Below are positions 1-9,136 of a stretch of 64,000 nt of DNA, one piece after another. The DNA lies in NCBI GenBank assembly GCA_049299895.1, contig JBAQYF010000006.1:7061-71060 (forward strand). The letters run 5' to 3'. The position numbers and the translations under genes were made by a program. The notes beneath the pieces are model-generated. The model was given only the letters and a program-made list of their open reading frames with translations. It made no database searches and had not been told where the DNA came from. Each line of letters starts with the position of its first letter. Position 1 is the first letter of the stretch. This stretch comes from CAIYYO01 sp049299895. GTDB lineage: Archaea; Altiarchaeota; Altiarchaeia; IMC4; QMZM01.

Positions 1-6
1 TCCTTA

Positions 7-279
7 ATGCTAAACGGAGACGCACGCAGAATGGAGGCAATACCCCTCATCCTAAGCAAGAACCGGGAAAGAGGACGCAAGCCGATATACAACCTGCTGA
101 TATTCCTGGCAAAAAAATACCGAAAAGAAGAAAAGATCCACGCCTACCTGAAACTGCTAAACACAGGGAAAAACAAGGAAAACAAAGACGCAACAGACAT
201 AATGACAGCCCTCGGCATAAAGCCCGCGAAGATAGACGAAAAAACGATAAGGCAGAAGATGAGGTTATACAATGGATAA
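7..279 (+). CDS. hypothetical protein, possibly 5'-truncated
   Basis: About 90 residues, very basic and helical in character (many Lys, Arg and Glu), with no signal peptide or membrane segment. The codons upstream of the first ATG remain open to the window edge, so this may be the C-terminal part of a longer protein. I recognise no family. It converges on the acylphosphatase-domain gene, with only about 30 bases between the two stops. Confidence 0.45.
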   Translation: MLNGDARRMEAIPLILSKNRERGRKPIYNLLIFLAKKYRKEEKIHAYLKLLNTGKNKENKDATDIMTALGIKPAKIDEKTIRQKMRLYNG

Positions 280-311
280 GACAGATCACGCATATACTTC
301 CGAAGGACATT

Positions 312-1055
312 TCAGTCTTTTTCTTTCTTCTTCGGTTCCAGGCCGTACACTTCTTTCAATACGACTCCAAAGGCGTTTGCGAACTCTTTCGGGAATTCGC
401 GGAATCCTTTTTCTATGCTGGAGTTGAGGCTGCCGTATTTGACTTCCAATATGGAAAAATCTGTATCTATTATATCATAATTGATGTTGGATGCCGTGTT
501 CTTCAGATCCGTTAAGGCGCTGATCCCCTCGTCCAGCCTTGCCCCAAGCTCATCCGTGTCTCTGGCAAGGACGAAGTCGTCTCTCTCCTCGACTATGGCG
601 TTTTTTATCTCCTTCCTGTAAACACTTGGGTCAACGGGAGTTATTTTTTTAAGGACGTAAGAAGTTTTCCCGGAGTCTAATGCTTTCAGACGCCTCAAAA
701 TCGCTTTCTTCTTTTCAAGCAGAGGAATCGCCCTGGCCTTCTTCTCGTCGAGGTCCCCGGAAATAAGGATGCCGTCGAGCACATCAATCGTTTCGGACAA
801 TTGGTTTACCAATCTCTGTCTCACGTTCTCAGACTCTACTTCCTTAGAGATCAAACCATTAATATCCTTCTGGAAACCTATGATCTCCCCCGGCCTGCCT
901 TTGCATACAGCAAGAACGCTTTCGTCGTAGTTCTGGAGGTTTAGGACAAAGCCGCGCAGCTTATGGGATTTTGCAATCGATCTGATCTTAGACCTAAAAA
1001 CGACCCCTTTAACAATTCCATCGAAGAGGAAAGCCTTGGAAACCAATTCTGCCAT
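312..1055 (-). CDS. acylphosphatase-domain protein with long helical C-terminus
   Basis: The first ~70 residues look like an acylphosphatase fold: a GIVKGVVFR loop with the anion-binding Arg at residue 21, and a GFVLN segment with the catalytic-type Asn at residue 39. The family hydrolyses carboxyl-phosphate bonds. Typical members have about 90 residues; this one has ~247, and the extra ~170 residues are charged and predicted helical with no family I recognise. I chose the ATG at 1055 because the acylphosphatase fold begins right there. The frame remains open upstream to 1274, but that stretch lacks the domain and reads like noncoding DNA. No Shine-Dalgarno is visible; an AT-rich stretch precedes the start, consistent with leaderless translation. 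Domain call is good; activity is inferred. Confidence 0.75.
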   Translation of the reverse strand: MAELVSKAFLFDGIVKGVVFRSKIRSIAKSHKLRGFVLNLQNYDESVLAVCKGRPGEIIGFQKDINGLISKEVESENVRQRLVNQLSETIDVLDGILISGDLDEKKARAIPLLEKKKAILRRLKALDSGKTSYVLKKITPVDPSVYRKEIKNAIVEERDDFVLARDTDELGARLDEGISALTDLKNTASNINYDIIDTDFSILEVKYGSLNSSIEKGFREFPKEFANAFGVVLKEVYGLEPKKKEKD

Positions 1056-1555
1056 TTTCTCATTAAAAAATAGGATGAAAAAGGTTAAAAATGCGTTTAA
1101 GAAGGTATTCCGGGCAAAAAAGGATTGATAAGGGGAGTTATGGTCATACACAGACGGCGTCTGGAGTTTCTTCAGGACGATCGCCCACTCCGAAGACCGT
1201 GAATCTGAGACCGCCCTATAGGCCCAAACTCTTTCGAATGCAAGGGGGATGAGGATCTGGTCCTTCGAGGACATGGTGGTGAGGGGGAGATTTGAGATGG
1301 TAAGAACGGCTTACATGAGGATAATAAATGGAGGGAGATAAAAGAGATGAATTGGTTAGCACCTTCTCTGCACGCTTCTGGGCACGTCATAGCAGCGGCT
1401 AGTACAGAATAAGTATTAGTCATTTCGTGGAAACATCATTTTCATCTTCTTTTTGGACGAGGCGATGTAATTTATTTAAAGGATATTATATCATATTGAA
1501 AGTTATTTAGATTAGTGTTATAACTTGTAGATAAAACTATCTTGTAACCCACAAT
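1056..1555. other. gene-free stretch before the nuclease island
   Basis: About 500 bases without a convincing gene on either strand. Short open frames exist, but none has family features. Composition shifts from mixed to strongly AT-rich at about 1430, just before the nuclease gene, so the left boundary of the accessory island probably lies here. No tRNA, direct repeat or attachment site could be recognised. Confidence 0.4.
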
Positions 1556-4102
1556 ATGGTTTCAACAGATAAACAGTTATGGAATGAACTTGAAGTTGAT
1601 TATACAAAAATTACTAAGGAGTGGGAAAAGAAATATAAAAAAACCTGTAAAAGAATTCTAAACAAACGATTTGATGAAAAGGATATTGATGAAATTGCAG
1701 AATCTTTTGGGATAACTATTGTTGGCCCAAATAAACCGGGCAAGGTTGATGAAATTATTAATTTAGAATTTGGAAAGACCGTATGGATGTTATATGAATT
1801 TCAAAAAACCAAAATTTTAGTTATTGAAGAATTTTGTTCTAGCGCTACGGTACAAACTAGACTACCTGAATTAGCATTAAAAGAAACAATAATGGGACAA
1901 ATATCCTTGATGTTTGTAGAACGAAAAGAATTAATCCGGGAAATATATGTGCTTAATAATAGAAGAAATTTAAAATCAATTAAATATCACAAATCTGTGA
2001 TACCAATTACAACGCAGCACATAGACACAATAATACAAAACAAAAACAGGCTAATTAAATTTCTTAACAAAAGAGATAAGGAAAATTATAAATGGAAATT
2101 TTATTTAAAGACAACCATTAATAACACTGTTTTACTGATGTTTCTAAGACAAATCAATGATAAACTAGAACGGGAAATAGATCGACCCAAAAGGAAAAAA
2201 ACAACGTTAAAGTGCTTCATTGAATTTCATCTTGGGGAAAAAGATATCCAGATTTTATGCTCAAGGTATGTTGATTGGAAATCTTTAGAAAAAGGTGTCG
2301 AGAAAATATTGTTCCAGATTCCGCAAGTTGAAGAATGCTTCAATGACTTTGAAAATACCTTGTACCGGCAATTTAAGGATAATCTATGCTCAGAAGAGGC
2401 TCAATCTGAAATAAAGATAGTTGAGATTACATTCCCTAGAAGTGAACTGAATGGCTTACCTAGATTACATTTGACGGACATAACGAGAAATCAGGGATTA
2501 GCCAACTCATTACAAACACTAATGGATGAAGAGAAAATCAAGATTTTTACTCTGAGAGACATTTCATCACTAAAAATACGATATGATAATAGAACTAAGT
2601 CAATACAAGTCAATTCTATTGGACCTGGTTTGGTAGAACTTGATTTAGACACTAGAGGTTTGGATCAAGAAGAAATCAACGCACTAAAAGAAAAATTTAA
2701 AGAGGTATTTGGTTTCCCATTATGCCATCCTGTAGCTCAACCTCACAATAAGCAGGATTTAGAAAGACTGCTATCCAATATTTTCTCAAGACAAGAAGTG
2801 TTTAATCCACAGGAATATGAGTTAAAAATTATCTCCAAGCTAATTGAATTAGATTTAATTACCTGTCAAGAACGCTATTATTGTGTTTGTACTGCAGATC
2901 CAATCCATCATAAAGACGAATATTCTAATCCAGATGAAGAAAGATGTTATTCATGTCATGCAAGAATTGAACCCGTCAAGAAAGTACTTAAACCCCTTTC
3001 TTCCGAACCCAAAATTAGCTCGTTTATAAAAAACATTCTATTAAGAGAGGGGATTTCTGCAAGAGAACCGATTTACAAACATAAGGGAGAAATCAAGTTG
3101 ATTTCAACGACATATAAAAATCGTCCCTGTTACTTTTATGTAAACTGCAAACCTTTGCCTACAAAAATTATTAGCTTTTTTAAAGCTTCCGGGTTACCCA
3201 TAATATTCATAAATGTTGGATCTGGAAGACTGAGTAAAAAAGTCCAGGAATATAATATGTTCAAACCTGTCGACCTTAATTATTTAATTATTTCTACATT
3301 TGAGGATAATCTACCACCCAGTTACTTTAGTGAATTAGTAAAAGAGAGAATCGATCTTCTTTATTCTAACATAGTTGGAGCTGGAGAAAGTTCTTACAAC
3401 CGACTTAATGAATATCTATCTGGTGGAGTTGGATATGATAGACAAAAACTTGAAGATGATTCCTTTAATTTGTTAAGGATGATTTTTCCAAATTCTCAGA
3501 AATGGGGCAAAGAATATTCTAGTAAGCCATTACCAGATGGTGTTGGAGGACTAAGTATAAATGGAACTCCCAGAGGTTGTTTCACGTGGGATTGTAAATT
3601 AGCTGAAGGCAAAGAAACCAATGGTAATTTTATTCCTCATATGTTAAACCGGGGGGAGAAGAGAGCTGGACGAGAGTATATCAAACGGTTATGTGAAAAT
3701 AAAGAGATTACTCAGTATCATTCATCAAAAAAATTAGATGCATTTATTATAATTTCGAATTGTATGAATACAACAAATTTCAACAATTATGCAAAGCATC
3801 TTTCAAAAACAGAGTTTTATTTGCAAAGCAAGAAGAAATGGAAAGGCAAAGTAATTTATATTTCAACAAAAACCTTATTGCATCTTTACCGGAAATACCA
3901 AGCTGAGTTTTCTAGGCCAGAATTGAATCAAGAGACCTTAGATCAAAAAATTTCATCTTTATTCTTAAAGAAAAATAGATTGCCAAAAAAGATATACTAT
4001 GACGAGATTACCGAAGAAAAAATCGACGAAATTATTAATGATTATAGAGCATCAATTAATTCACCCCCTAATATCAATCCGAATACTTTGGTGGAGGATT
4101 AA
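1556..4102 (+). CDS. large FokI-like PD-(D/E)XK endonuclease with zinc-ribbon
   Basis: 848 residues. The C-terminal ~200 residues resemble the FokI-type nuclease domain: PDG with Asp at ~661, then 18 residues later WDCK (Asp ~679, Lys ~681), giving the D-x(n)-D-x-K catalytic pattern at nearly FokI spacing, preceded by a helix carrying an acidic residue. A CxC...CxxC cluster at residues ~443-466 looks like a zinc ribbon. The first ~430 residues match nothing I know and may be a recognition or sensor region. No transmembrane segment. The gene is much more AT-rich than the housekeeping genes here and opens a run of four nuclease-like genes, with no methyltransferase nearby. A DNA-cleaving defence role is inferred; the fold assignment rests on the motif and spacing. 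Confidence 0.65.
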   Translation: MVSTDKQLWNELEVDYTKITKEWEKKYKKTCKRILNKRFDEKDIDEIAESFGITIVGPNKPGKVDEIINLEFGKTVWMLYEFQKTKILVIEEFCSSATVQTRLPELALKETIMGQISLMFVERKELIREIYVLNNRRNLKSIKYHKSVIPITTQHIDTIIQNKNRLIKFLNKRDKENYKWKFYLKTTINNTVLLMFLRQINDKLEREIDRPKRKKTTLKCFIEFHLGEKDIQILCSRYVDWKSLEKGVEKILFQIPQVEECFNDFENTLYRQFKDNLCSEEAQSEIKIVEITFPRSELNGLPRLHLTDITRNQGLANSLQTLMDEEKIKIFTLRDISSLKIRYDNRTKSIQVNSIGPGLVELDLDTRGLDQEEINALKEKFKEVFGFPLCHPVAQPHNKQDLERLLSNIFSRQEVFNPQEYELKIISKLIELDLITCQERYYCVCTADPIHHKDEYSNPDEERCYSCHARIEPVKKVLKPLSSEPKISSFIKNILLREGISAREPIYKHKGEIKLISTTYKNRPCYFYVNCKPLPTKIISFFKASGLPIIFINVGSGRLSKKVQEYNMFKPVDLNYLIISTFEDNLPPSYFSELVKERIDLLYSNIVGAGESSYNRLNEYLSGGVGYDRQKLEDDSFNLLRMIFPNSQKWGKEYSSKPLPDGVGGLSINGTPRGCFTWDCKLAEGKETNGNFIPHMLNRGEKRAGREYIKRLCENKEITQYHSSKKLDAFIIISNCMNTTNFNNYAKHLSKTEFYLQSKKKWKGKVIYISTKTLLHLYRKYQAEFSRPELNQETLDQKISSLFLKKNRLPKKIYYDEITEEKIDEIINDYRASINSPPNINPNTLVED

Positions 4103-4298
4103 AAAAAAAACACATCAACCTTCGCCATAAACCGATTATACTCATTTCACTAAGCCATCTTTCAGACTCTTCAGTCGACTATTAGAACATCAGCATTGCA
4201 TATATCATTATAACCACATATCTCTTAAATGATATAAGTAGTAGCCCTGAATTTAGTATAACCGCCTTATAACCGTAGGAATTCTAAGATTCCATGAA

Positions 4299-5285
4299 TT
4301 GAAAAAGATAATTTTCCTTGATGTCGGGTGGATGAAATCGTATAGAGGACTTGGATCAGATGACACTATTGAGGGGGGAGGGGCATTTGTTCAGGAACAT
4401 GGATATGGTCATGAAATATTTAACTTTTTGCCTCTTGATGGTTATTACTATGGTTTTGTTGAAACAAAGCAAAGGAACAGTATTAGAAATAAGATAAATA
4501 TAACGAAATTGGGCGCTTCTAAGACGGACGAATATATTGATGGGGTTCTAGTTATTTGGGTCGCACCAGACCCTGAGAGTGGCACGAAGATAATCGGCTG
4601 GTTTGATAATGCTAGAGTATATAGAAAGGAGCAAGAGTCAGATGACAATAGAAGACTGTTCAAAAATGAGATATTTGGATTCTTCGTGAGAGCTAAGGTG
4701 GAGAATTGTCGACTTCTTTCTCTAGATGAAAGGATTTTTAGTATACCTAGAAAACAAAAAGGAGGTTTCGGTCAATCTATGCTGTGGTATGCAGACCAAC
4801 CTGAGATGGAGGAATTTGTCCAAAAAGTCGTAGACTATGTTCATACAGGTAAGGTTGAATCCCCAAAACAAGTGTCTCCTAGATTTCACAGACAACTTGA
4901 TCCTTACAAACGAATAAAAATTGAGAAGGAAGCTATCAAAGTCATTACAGAGTATTATGAGGGACTTGGGTACCAAGTAGATTCAGTTGAACAGGATAAT
5001 GCGGGTTGGGATTTAGAAGCAATTAGTGGAAGTAAGGTCCTTAAACTTGAAGTAAAAGGCCTGTCGCAAGACTGCATTGTAATTGAACTAACCCCAAATG
5101 AATATGAAAAGATGAACCAGAACAGAGATAGTTATCGGATATGCGTGGTTATAAAAGCGTTATCTGATAGCCCTGACAGAGTTATATTCTCATATTCACC
5201 TGACTCAAACTGCTGGGAAGATGATGAAGGCCGGAAATTGAAGATAAATGAGATCCATAAGGTTAGTGCACGAGGGTATATCTAA
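4299..5285 (+). CDS. DUF3883-type nuclease-like protein with N-terminal sensor-like domain
   Basis: 328 residues. The C-terminal third has the DUF3883 / PD-(D/E)XK signature: GWDLE with Asp ~238, then LEVKG with Glu ~251 and Lys ~253. The N-terminal part (VGWMKSY, a GGG run, an EHGYGHEIFNF segment) looks like the small-domain N-termini seen in restriction-associated proteins. Such domains often bind modified DNA or nucleotides, but that is inference. The start appears to be TTG at 4299, because a nearby ATG at 4294 is followed at once by a stop and the conserved N-terminal residues begin right after the TTG. AT-rich like its neighbours. Likely a restriction or defence component, alone or with the gene upstream. 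Confidence 0.65.
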   Translation: MKKIIFLDVGWMKSYRGLGSDDTIEGGGAFVQEHGYGHEIFNFLPLDGYYYGFVETKQRNSIRNKINITKLGASKTDEYIDGVLVIWVAPDPESGTKIIGWFDNARVYRKEQESDDNRRLFKNEIFGFFVRAKVENCRLLSLDERIFSIPRKQKGGFGQSMLWYADQPEMEEFVQKVVDYVHTGKVESPKQVSPRFHRQLDPYKRIKIEKEAIKVITEYYEGLGYQVDSVEQDNAGWDLEAISGSKVLKLEVKGLSQDCIVIELTPNEYEKMNQNRDSYRICVVIKALSDSPDRVIFSYSPDSNCWEDDEGRKLKINEIHKVSARGYI

Positions 5286-5434
5286 ATTTTAGATCTTCAC
5301 ACATATTTCCTGTTAGGAGAAAAGTAAGTTACGTTTTAACAAGGGAGATGGATTAAGATAGCTACCTTTAAGTAAGCAGTCTTCCTTTTAGGGGTTAAAG
5401 AATAGAAGTAATTGGTTGAGGTCAGACCTTTGAA

Positions 5435-6478
5435 TCATTCAATTGAAGTGGTATCTGAGACTACGGAGTCATTAAAAACTGTTTTTAGTGTTTTTATTTG
5501 ATTTTCATTCAAAATGTTTCGTTCACAGTAATGGTTTTTATGAACTCGACCTAATAAGACAGGTCTGCAATCAGGTATTGTAAAATCCCGAGTATAAGCT
5601 ATAACTGCACTGATATTTTCTGTGCTTGGTTCTGTAAAAGCTATACTGTCCAATTTACGTGTACCATATTTCCTAATGCATTCACCAGTTTGGTTGTCTA
5701 AAAAAAAATTTAGTACAGGAGTTCCGTGTAAAGCCTTATCGGGGGCATATTCCTTGTCAAAATGAGAATATCCAGTGTTAATGACAACCACTACTGGATT
5801 TTTATCATTTTTCTCTCTTTTTTTAATAATTTCAGCAATATTTTTAGCATATTTCTCAATCAACTTCTGCCCAAGAACGTCTTTTTCGGGAGGTTTTAAC
5901 TTATAAGAGCTAAACCCTTCAGAGTGTACTTTTTCCTCTTCAACATCCATCCTCCAGTTAGGAGTATAAACCTCAAGATACACCAAACCACCAGCAATAA
6001 AAGCGCTTAAGTCAGGTGTCTTCCCAGTTATATCTGGCTCCAAAATGACGCAGTAACCTGATTTTTTTAGAACGGCTGCAACTTCAATCTCTGAAAGTGT
6101 GTCAAAAAATTGGTTTGGACTAGTTAATTTAGATCTCAAACGTTTAGATCCCTCAGTACCTGACTTAATTCCAAGAATACGTAAACAGTTCTCGAGGTGA
6201 TTAAGAAGCAGGTATTCAGTATGGCAATCAACTTCATCTATCATCAGTAGAAACTTCTTCATTTCTAGGTCAATCGAATCCGCTCCTTCTTCTCTAGGAA
6301 GCTTACATTTATCTAAATGCAAATTTAATAGTTTAGTGGAATCTGGAGGAAGACCCTTCAAAAAAGATTTAATTAGGTGTTTGTCTCGTTTATCATCTAA
6401 AATCCAGTCCTCATTCACTAAATTTGTCAAGTAAGGCAACTCAGCAAGTCTGCTTTTTATTGAATCCATATTTTCCAC
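5435..6478 (-). CDS. PD-(D/E)XK-like protein lacking the catalytic lysine
   Basis: 347 residues, soluble, AT-rich. Residues ~128-173 follow the nuclease-fold pattern: a helix with Glu 130/132, KTPDL with Asp 156, then YLEVYTP with Glu 169. The usual E-x-K is here E-V-Y (Tyr 171), so the catalytic Lys is missing or supplied from elsewhere. The remaining ~170 C-terminal residues are unrecognised. The gene is on the opposite strand from the other island genes and is divergent from the Mrr-like gene, sharing a ~100-base AT-rich intergenic region that probably holds both promoters. Function unknown; it could be a degenerate or regulatory nuclease-fold protein. Confidence 0.5.
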   Translation of the reverse strand: MENMDSIKSRLAELPYLTNLVNEDWILDDKRDKHLIKSFLKGLPPDSTKLLNLHLDKCKLPREEGADSIDLEMKKFLLMIDEVDCHTEYLLLNHLENCLRILGIKSGTEGSKRLRSKLTSPNQFFDTLSEIEVAAVLKKSGYCVILEPDITGKTPDLSAFIAGGLVYLEVYTPNWRMDVEEEKVHSEGFSSYKLKPPEKDVLGQKLIEKYAKNIAEIIKKREKNDKNPVVVVINTGYSHFDKEYAPDKALHGTPVLNFFLDNQTGECIRKYGTRKLDSIAFTEPSTENISAVIAYTRDFTIPDCRPVLLGRVHKNHYCERNILNENQIKTLKTVFNDSVVSDTTSIE

Positions 6479-6581
6479 GCTAAATAGTCGTTAGTTAAAT
6501 GTATCATTTAAAGTTATTTTCCATTAAAAGGAGCTATAAACGCATTTAGATTATATTACTCTAGGGTTCATTGATAATAAG

Positions 6582-7295
6582 ATGATATTTCCAGATCCAG
6601 TCTTATGGAAGGAACTTCAGGATAGGGTAAAAACTGTTTTCTGCGACATTGGTTTTCAAGCAGAAACCGAAATGGAGATTCAGACAGTCAGAGGAACGGT
6701 TAATATTGATGTGATTGGGTTTGATAATAAACATAAACCCGAGATTACGTATTTGTGTGAATGTAAAAATTGGAATTCTAACGTCCCAAAAGAGAAAGTC
6801 CATGCATTTAGATCTGTGGTTGGCGATTACGGAGCTAATTTTGGCATAATAATATCAAAGAGGGGATTTCAAAAAGGTGCTAGGGAAGCTGCAAAAAAAA
6901 CCAATATATCTTTACTTAACTGGACCGAGTTCCAACAAATGTTCTTTGACAGATGGTTCGATGCTAAGGTTGAGAGCTTAAGGCATTATGCAATGCCTCT
7001 CGTTGCTTACAGTGAACCGCTAAATTGCAGTCGAGATGGGGAATTTGAAAAAATCAAACCTAGCGAGCGTCAGAGAAAGGAATTTTACCGATTGATTATT
7101 GAATATTCTGGCTTCTCAATGTATTTGTCCCAACTTTATTTTGGATCTATTAAAGACACTATTTCATTCCCTCTGGAAGACAAAGAGTTAGAGATAAAAG
7201 TAGAAACCGCATCTCATTTTTTCGATGAACTACAGAAAAAATGCATAGCAGGACTAATTAAGTTTGACACGCTTTTTGGAAAAGAGATAAGATAA
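6582..7295 (+). CDS. Mrr-like restriction endonuclease-fold protein
   Basis: 237 residues. The N-terminal ~120 residues are a clear Mrr-type PD-(D/E)XK domain: IDVIGFD with Asp 43, then YLCECKN with Glu 60 and Lys 62, followed by the helix and strand pattern in which such proteins read as FGIIISKRGF and GAREAA. Mrr-family enzymes cleave DNA, often methylated DNA. The C-terminal ~100 residues are helical and unassigned. AT-rich, at the right edge of the nuclease island; beyond it the composition returns to that of the housekeeping genes. Family assignment is strong; target specificity cannot be read from sequence. Confidence 0.8.
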   Translation: MIFPDPVLWKELQDRVKTVFCDIGFQAETEMEIQTVRGTVNIDVIGFDNKHKPEITYLCECKNWNSNVPKEKVHAFRSVVGDYGANFGIIISKRGFQKGAREAAKKTNISLLNWTEFQQMFFDRWFDAKVESLRHYAMPLVAYSEPLNCSRDGEFEKIKPSERQRKEFYRLIIEYSGFSMYLSQLYFGSIKDTISFPLEDKELEIKVETASHFFDELQKKCIAGLIKFDTLFGKEIR

Positions 7296-7330
7296 TGCGA
7301 ATAATTTTCGATAGAATAATCCGGCTTTCT

Positions 7331-8092
7331 TCACTCCGCCATCTTCCCCAGCGACACCGTCGCCCACTTGAACATCAATATCGCAAGCACCGTCATCAGC
7401 ACGTATCCTTCTATGATCACATCATTCCCGTAGTTCCCCGTGAATAGCATCCGTGAAGCATCTACCGCGTACGCAAGCGGGTTCAGCTTCGCCAGGGTCT
7501 GCAGCCATGCGGGTGCGAGGATCATCGGCAGCATTATCCCCGATAGCAGCATTACGGGCATTGCGATCATGTTTAGCGCCGGCGCGAGGCTGTCTTCTAT
7601 TTTTAGGATTAGTCCGAGGGAGTATGATAGTGATGCCATTGTTATTGCTATTAGCATGTACATGGGGAGGGCCAAAAGAAAGCCCAGGAGGTTTAGTTTT
7701 AGTCCCATAGGTATTGCTATAAGGGTTATGATCAGGCATTGTGCCAGATACACTGTCACGTCTTTTAGGATCATTCCCAGTAGTATTGCGCTTCTGTTTA
7801 CCGGCGTTACGAGGAATCGTTCTATTACTCCTGAGCGGATATCGTCTATTACGTTGAATCCTACGAATATGGGTCCGAAGATGCCGAGCATGACAAGCAG
7901 CCCTGGAATGAATACCTGTACCGTTTCTCCTTCCGGGATCCCGGGGACTGCTCCGAGGTTTTGTAGCAGGGGCATGAACAGGAAGAGGTAGAGCATGGGC
8001 ATGAACAGGTTCACAAAGACGTATACGAGGTTTCTTAGCGTGTGGGTCATGTTTCGCCGGTACATGAGCATGACATCGTTTATTGCTTTCAT
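7331..8092 (-). CDS. ABC-2 type (DrrB-like) transporter permease
   Basis: 253 residues with six hydrophobic segments and the ABC-2 signature region (IRSGVIERFLVTPV, followed by the long LLSGIMLPM segment). This family forms the membrane half of drug or lipid exporters such as DrrAB. The start overlaps the stop of the upstream ATPase gene by four bases (ATGA), so the two are translationally coupled and form one exporter. Substrate unknown. Confidence 0.88.
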   Translation of the reverse strand: MKAINDVMLMYRRNMTHTLRNLVYVFVNLFMPMLYLFLFMPLLQNLGAVPGIPEGETVQVFIPGLLVMLGIFGPIFVGFNVIDDIRSGVIERFLVTPVNRSAILLGMILKDVTVYLAQCLIITLIAIPMGLKLNLLGFLLALPMYMLIAITMASLSYSLGLILKIEDSLAPALNMIAMPVMLLSGIMLPMILAPAWLQTLAKLNPLAYAVDASRMLFTGNYGNDVIIEGYVLMTVLAILMFKWATVSLGKMAE

Positions 8093-9069
8093 TCTTTGTC
8101 CTCCCGCAGCGATCGCCCGGTATATTTGAGGAATACGTCGTCTAGGCTTGGCTTGGACATGTTGACGTTCTCGACGATGAGATTCTTTGCGTCCAGGGTC
8201 CGTAAGATCTCTGGGAGTTTTCCTTCGCCGTCTTTTATGTAGAGGTGTATCGTTGTTTCCTGGCAGGTGAGGGATTCTGTTTTTATCTTTTCTTTCAGGA
8301 GATCGATTGCTTTTGCCGCGGTGTCCTGCGATGGGAAGCCCAGCTCTATTTTGTCTGCGCCTATCCCGTTTTTGAGTTCTTCAGGCGTTCCTTTAGCGAT
8401 TATTTGGCCGTTGTCCATTATCGCTATCATGTCGCATAGTTTGTCTGCTTCGTCCATGTAGTGGGTGGTTAGGAATATCGTTACGCCGTCCGCTTTTAGT
8501 TTTTTTATCTCTTCCCAGAGGTATGATCTGCTCTGCGGGTCTAGGCCCGTTGTGGGTTCGTCGAGTAATAAGAGCTTTGGCTTGTGTATCATGCCGAGGG
8601 CAACATCCAGTCTGCGCCTCTGTCCGCCGGAGTATGATGCTGCGGGCCGGTCGATGAATGAGTCCATCTGGAAGCGTTTGACGGATTCTTTTGCGTATTT
8701 TTCGGCGTTCTTTGCGTCTATCCCGTAGAGCCTTGCCTGCAATACGAGGTTCTCGTAGCCAGTGGACTGCTGGTCCGAGCCCCCGGCCTGGCTTACGTAG
8801 CCTATGTGTTTTCTTATCTCTGCCTGCTGCCTGGAGAGATCGTATCCTGCTATCTTTGCAACTCCTCCCGTAGGTGAGAGCATGGTCGAGAGCATCTTTT
8901 GCGTCGTCGACTTGCCCGCGCCGTTGGGTCCGAGGAAGCCGAATATCTCGCCATGCAGGACGGTTAGGTCTACGCCTTTTACGGCCGCAACCTCCTTTTT
9001 TCCTTCCTTGGATTTGTAGTAAAAGGTCTTCTTCAGGCCTTTTGTTTCGATGATGAGCGACGTTTCCAT
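8089..9069 (-). CDS. ABC transporter ATP-binding protein (DrrA-like)
   Basis: 326 residues from the ATG at 9069. It has Walker A GPNGAGKST, the Q-loop, the signature YSGGQRRR, Walker B LLLLDEPTTGLDP and the H-loop His, plus the ~80-residue C-terminal extension typical of DrrA/CcmA-type exporter ATPases. The frame stays open upstream to 9150, but the conserved N-terminus (METSLIIETKGLKKTF) favours 9069. Immediately upstream is a short divergent AT-rich region shared with a plus-strand gene. It pairs with the coupled permease downstream; drug, lipid or antibiotic export is inferred from family. Confidence 0.88.
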   Translation of the reverse strand: METSLIIETKGLKKTFYYKSKEGKKEVAAVKGVDLTVLHGEIFGFLGPNGAGKSTTQKMLSTMLSPTGGVAKIAGYDLSRQQAEIRKHIGYVSQAGGSDQQSTGYENLVLQARLYGIDAKNAEKYAKESVKRFQMDSFIDRPAASYSGGQRRRLDVALGMIHKPKLLLLDEPTTGLDPQSRSYLWEEIKKLKADGVTIFLTTHYMDEADKLCDMIAIMDNGQIIAKGTPEELKNGIGADKIELGFPSQDTAAKAIDLLKEKIKTESLTCQETTIHLYIKDGEGKLPEILRTLDAKNLIVENVNMSKPSLDDVFLKYTGRSLREDKE

Positions 9070-9136
9070 GATGTAGGTAATAACTACGTATCTGTCTTTT
9101 AATAACGCGTATTCAAGTAATAAGAAAAACCTGAAA

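Noticed and set aside
1056..1274. Upstream extension of the acylphosphatase-domain gene
   Set aside because: The frame is open, but the residues have no acylphosphatase features and the domain starts cleanly at the ATG at 1055.
1556..7295. A complete restriction-modification system
   Set aside because: No DNA methyltransferase motifs (such as NPPY, DPPY or PCQ) were seen in any frame of the island.
7440..7991. Plus-strand open frame opposite the ABC permease
   Set aside because: It is the antisense of a clear membrane protein; its composition and lack of any family features match an opposite-strand shadow.
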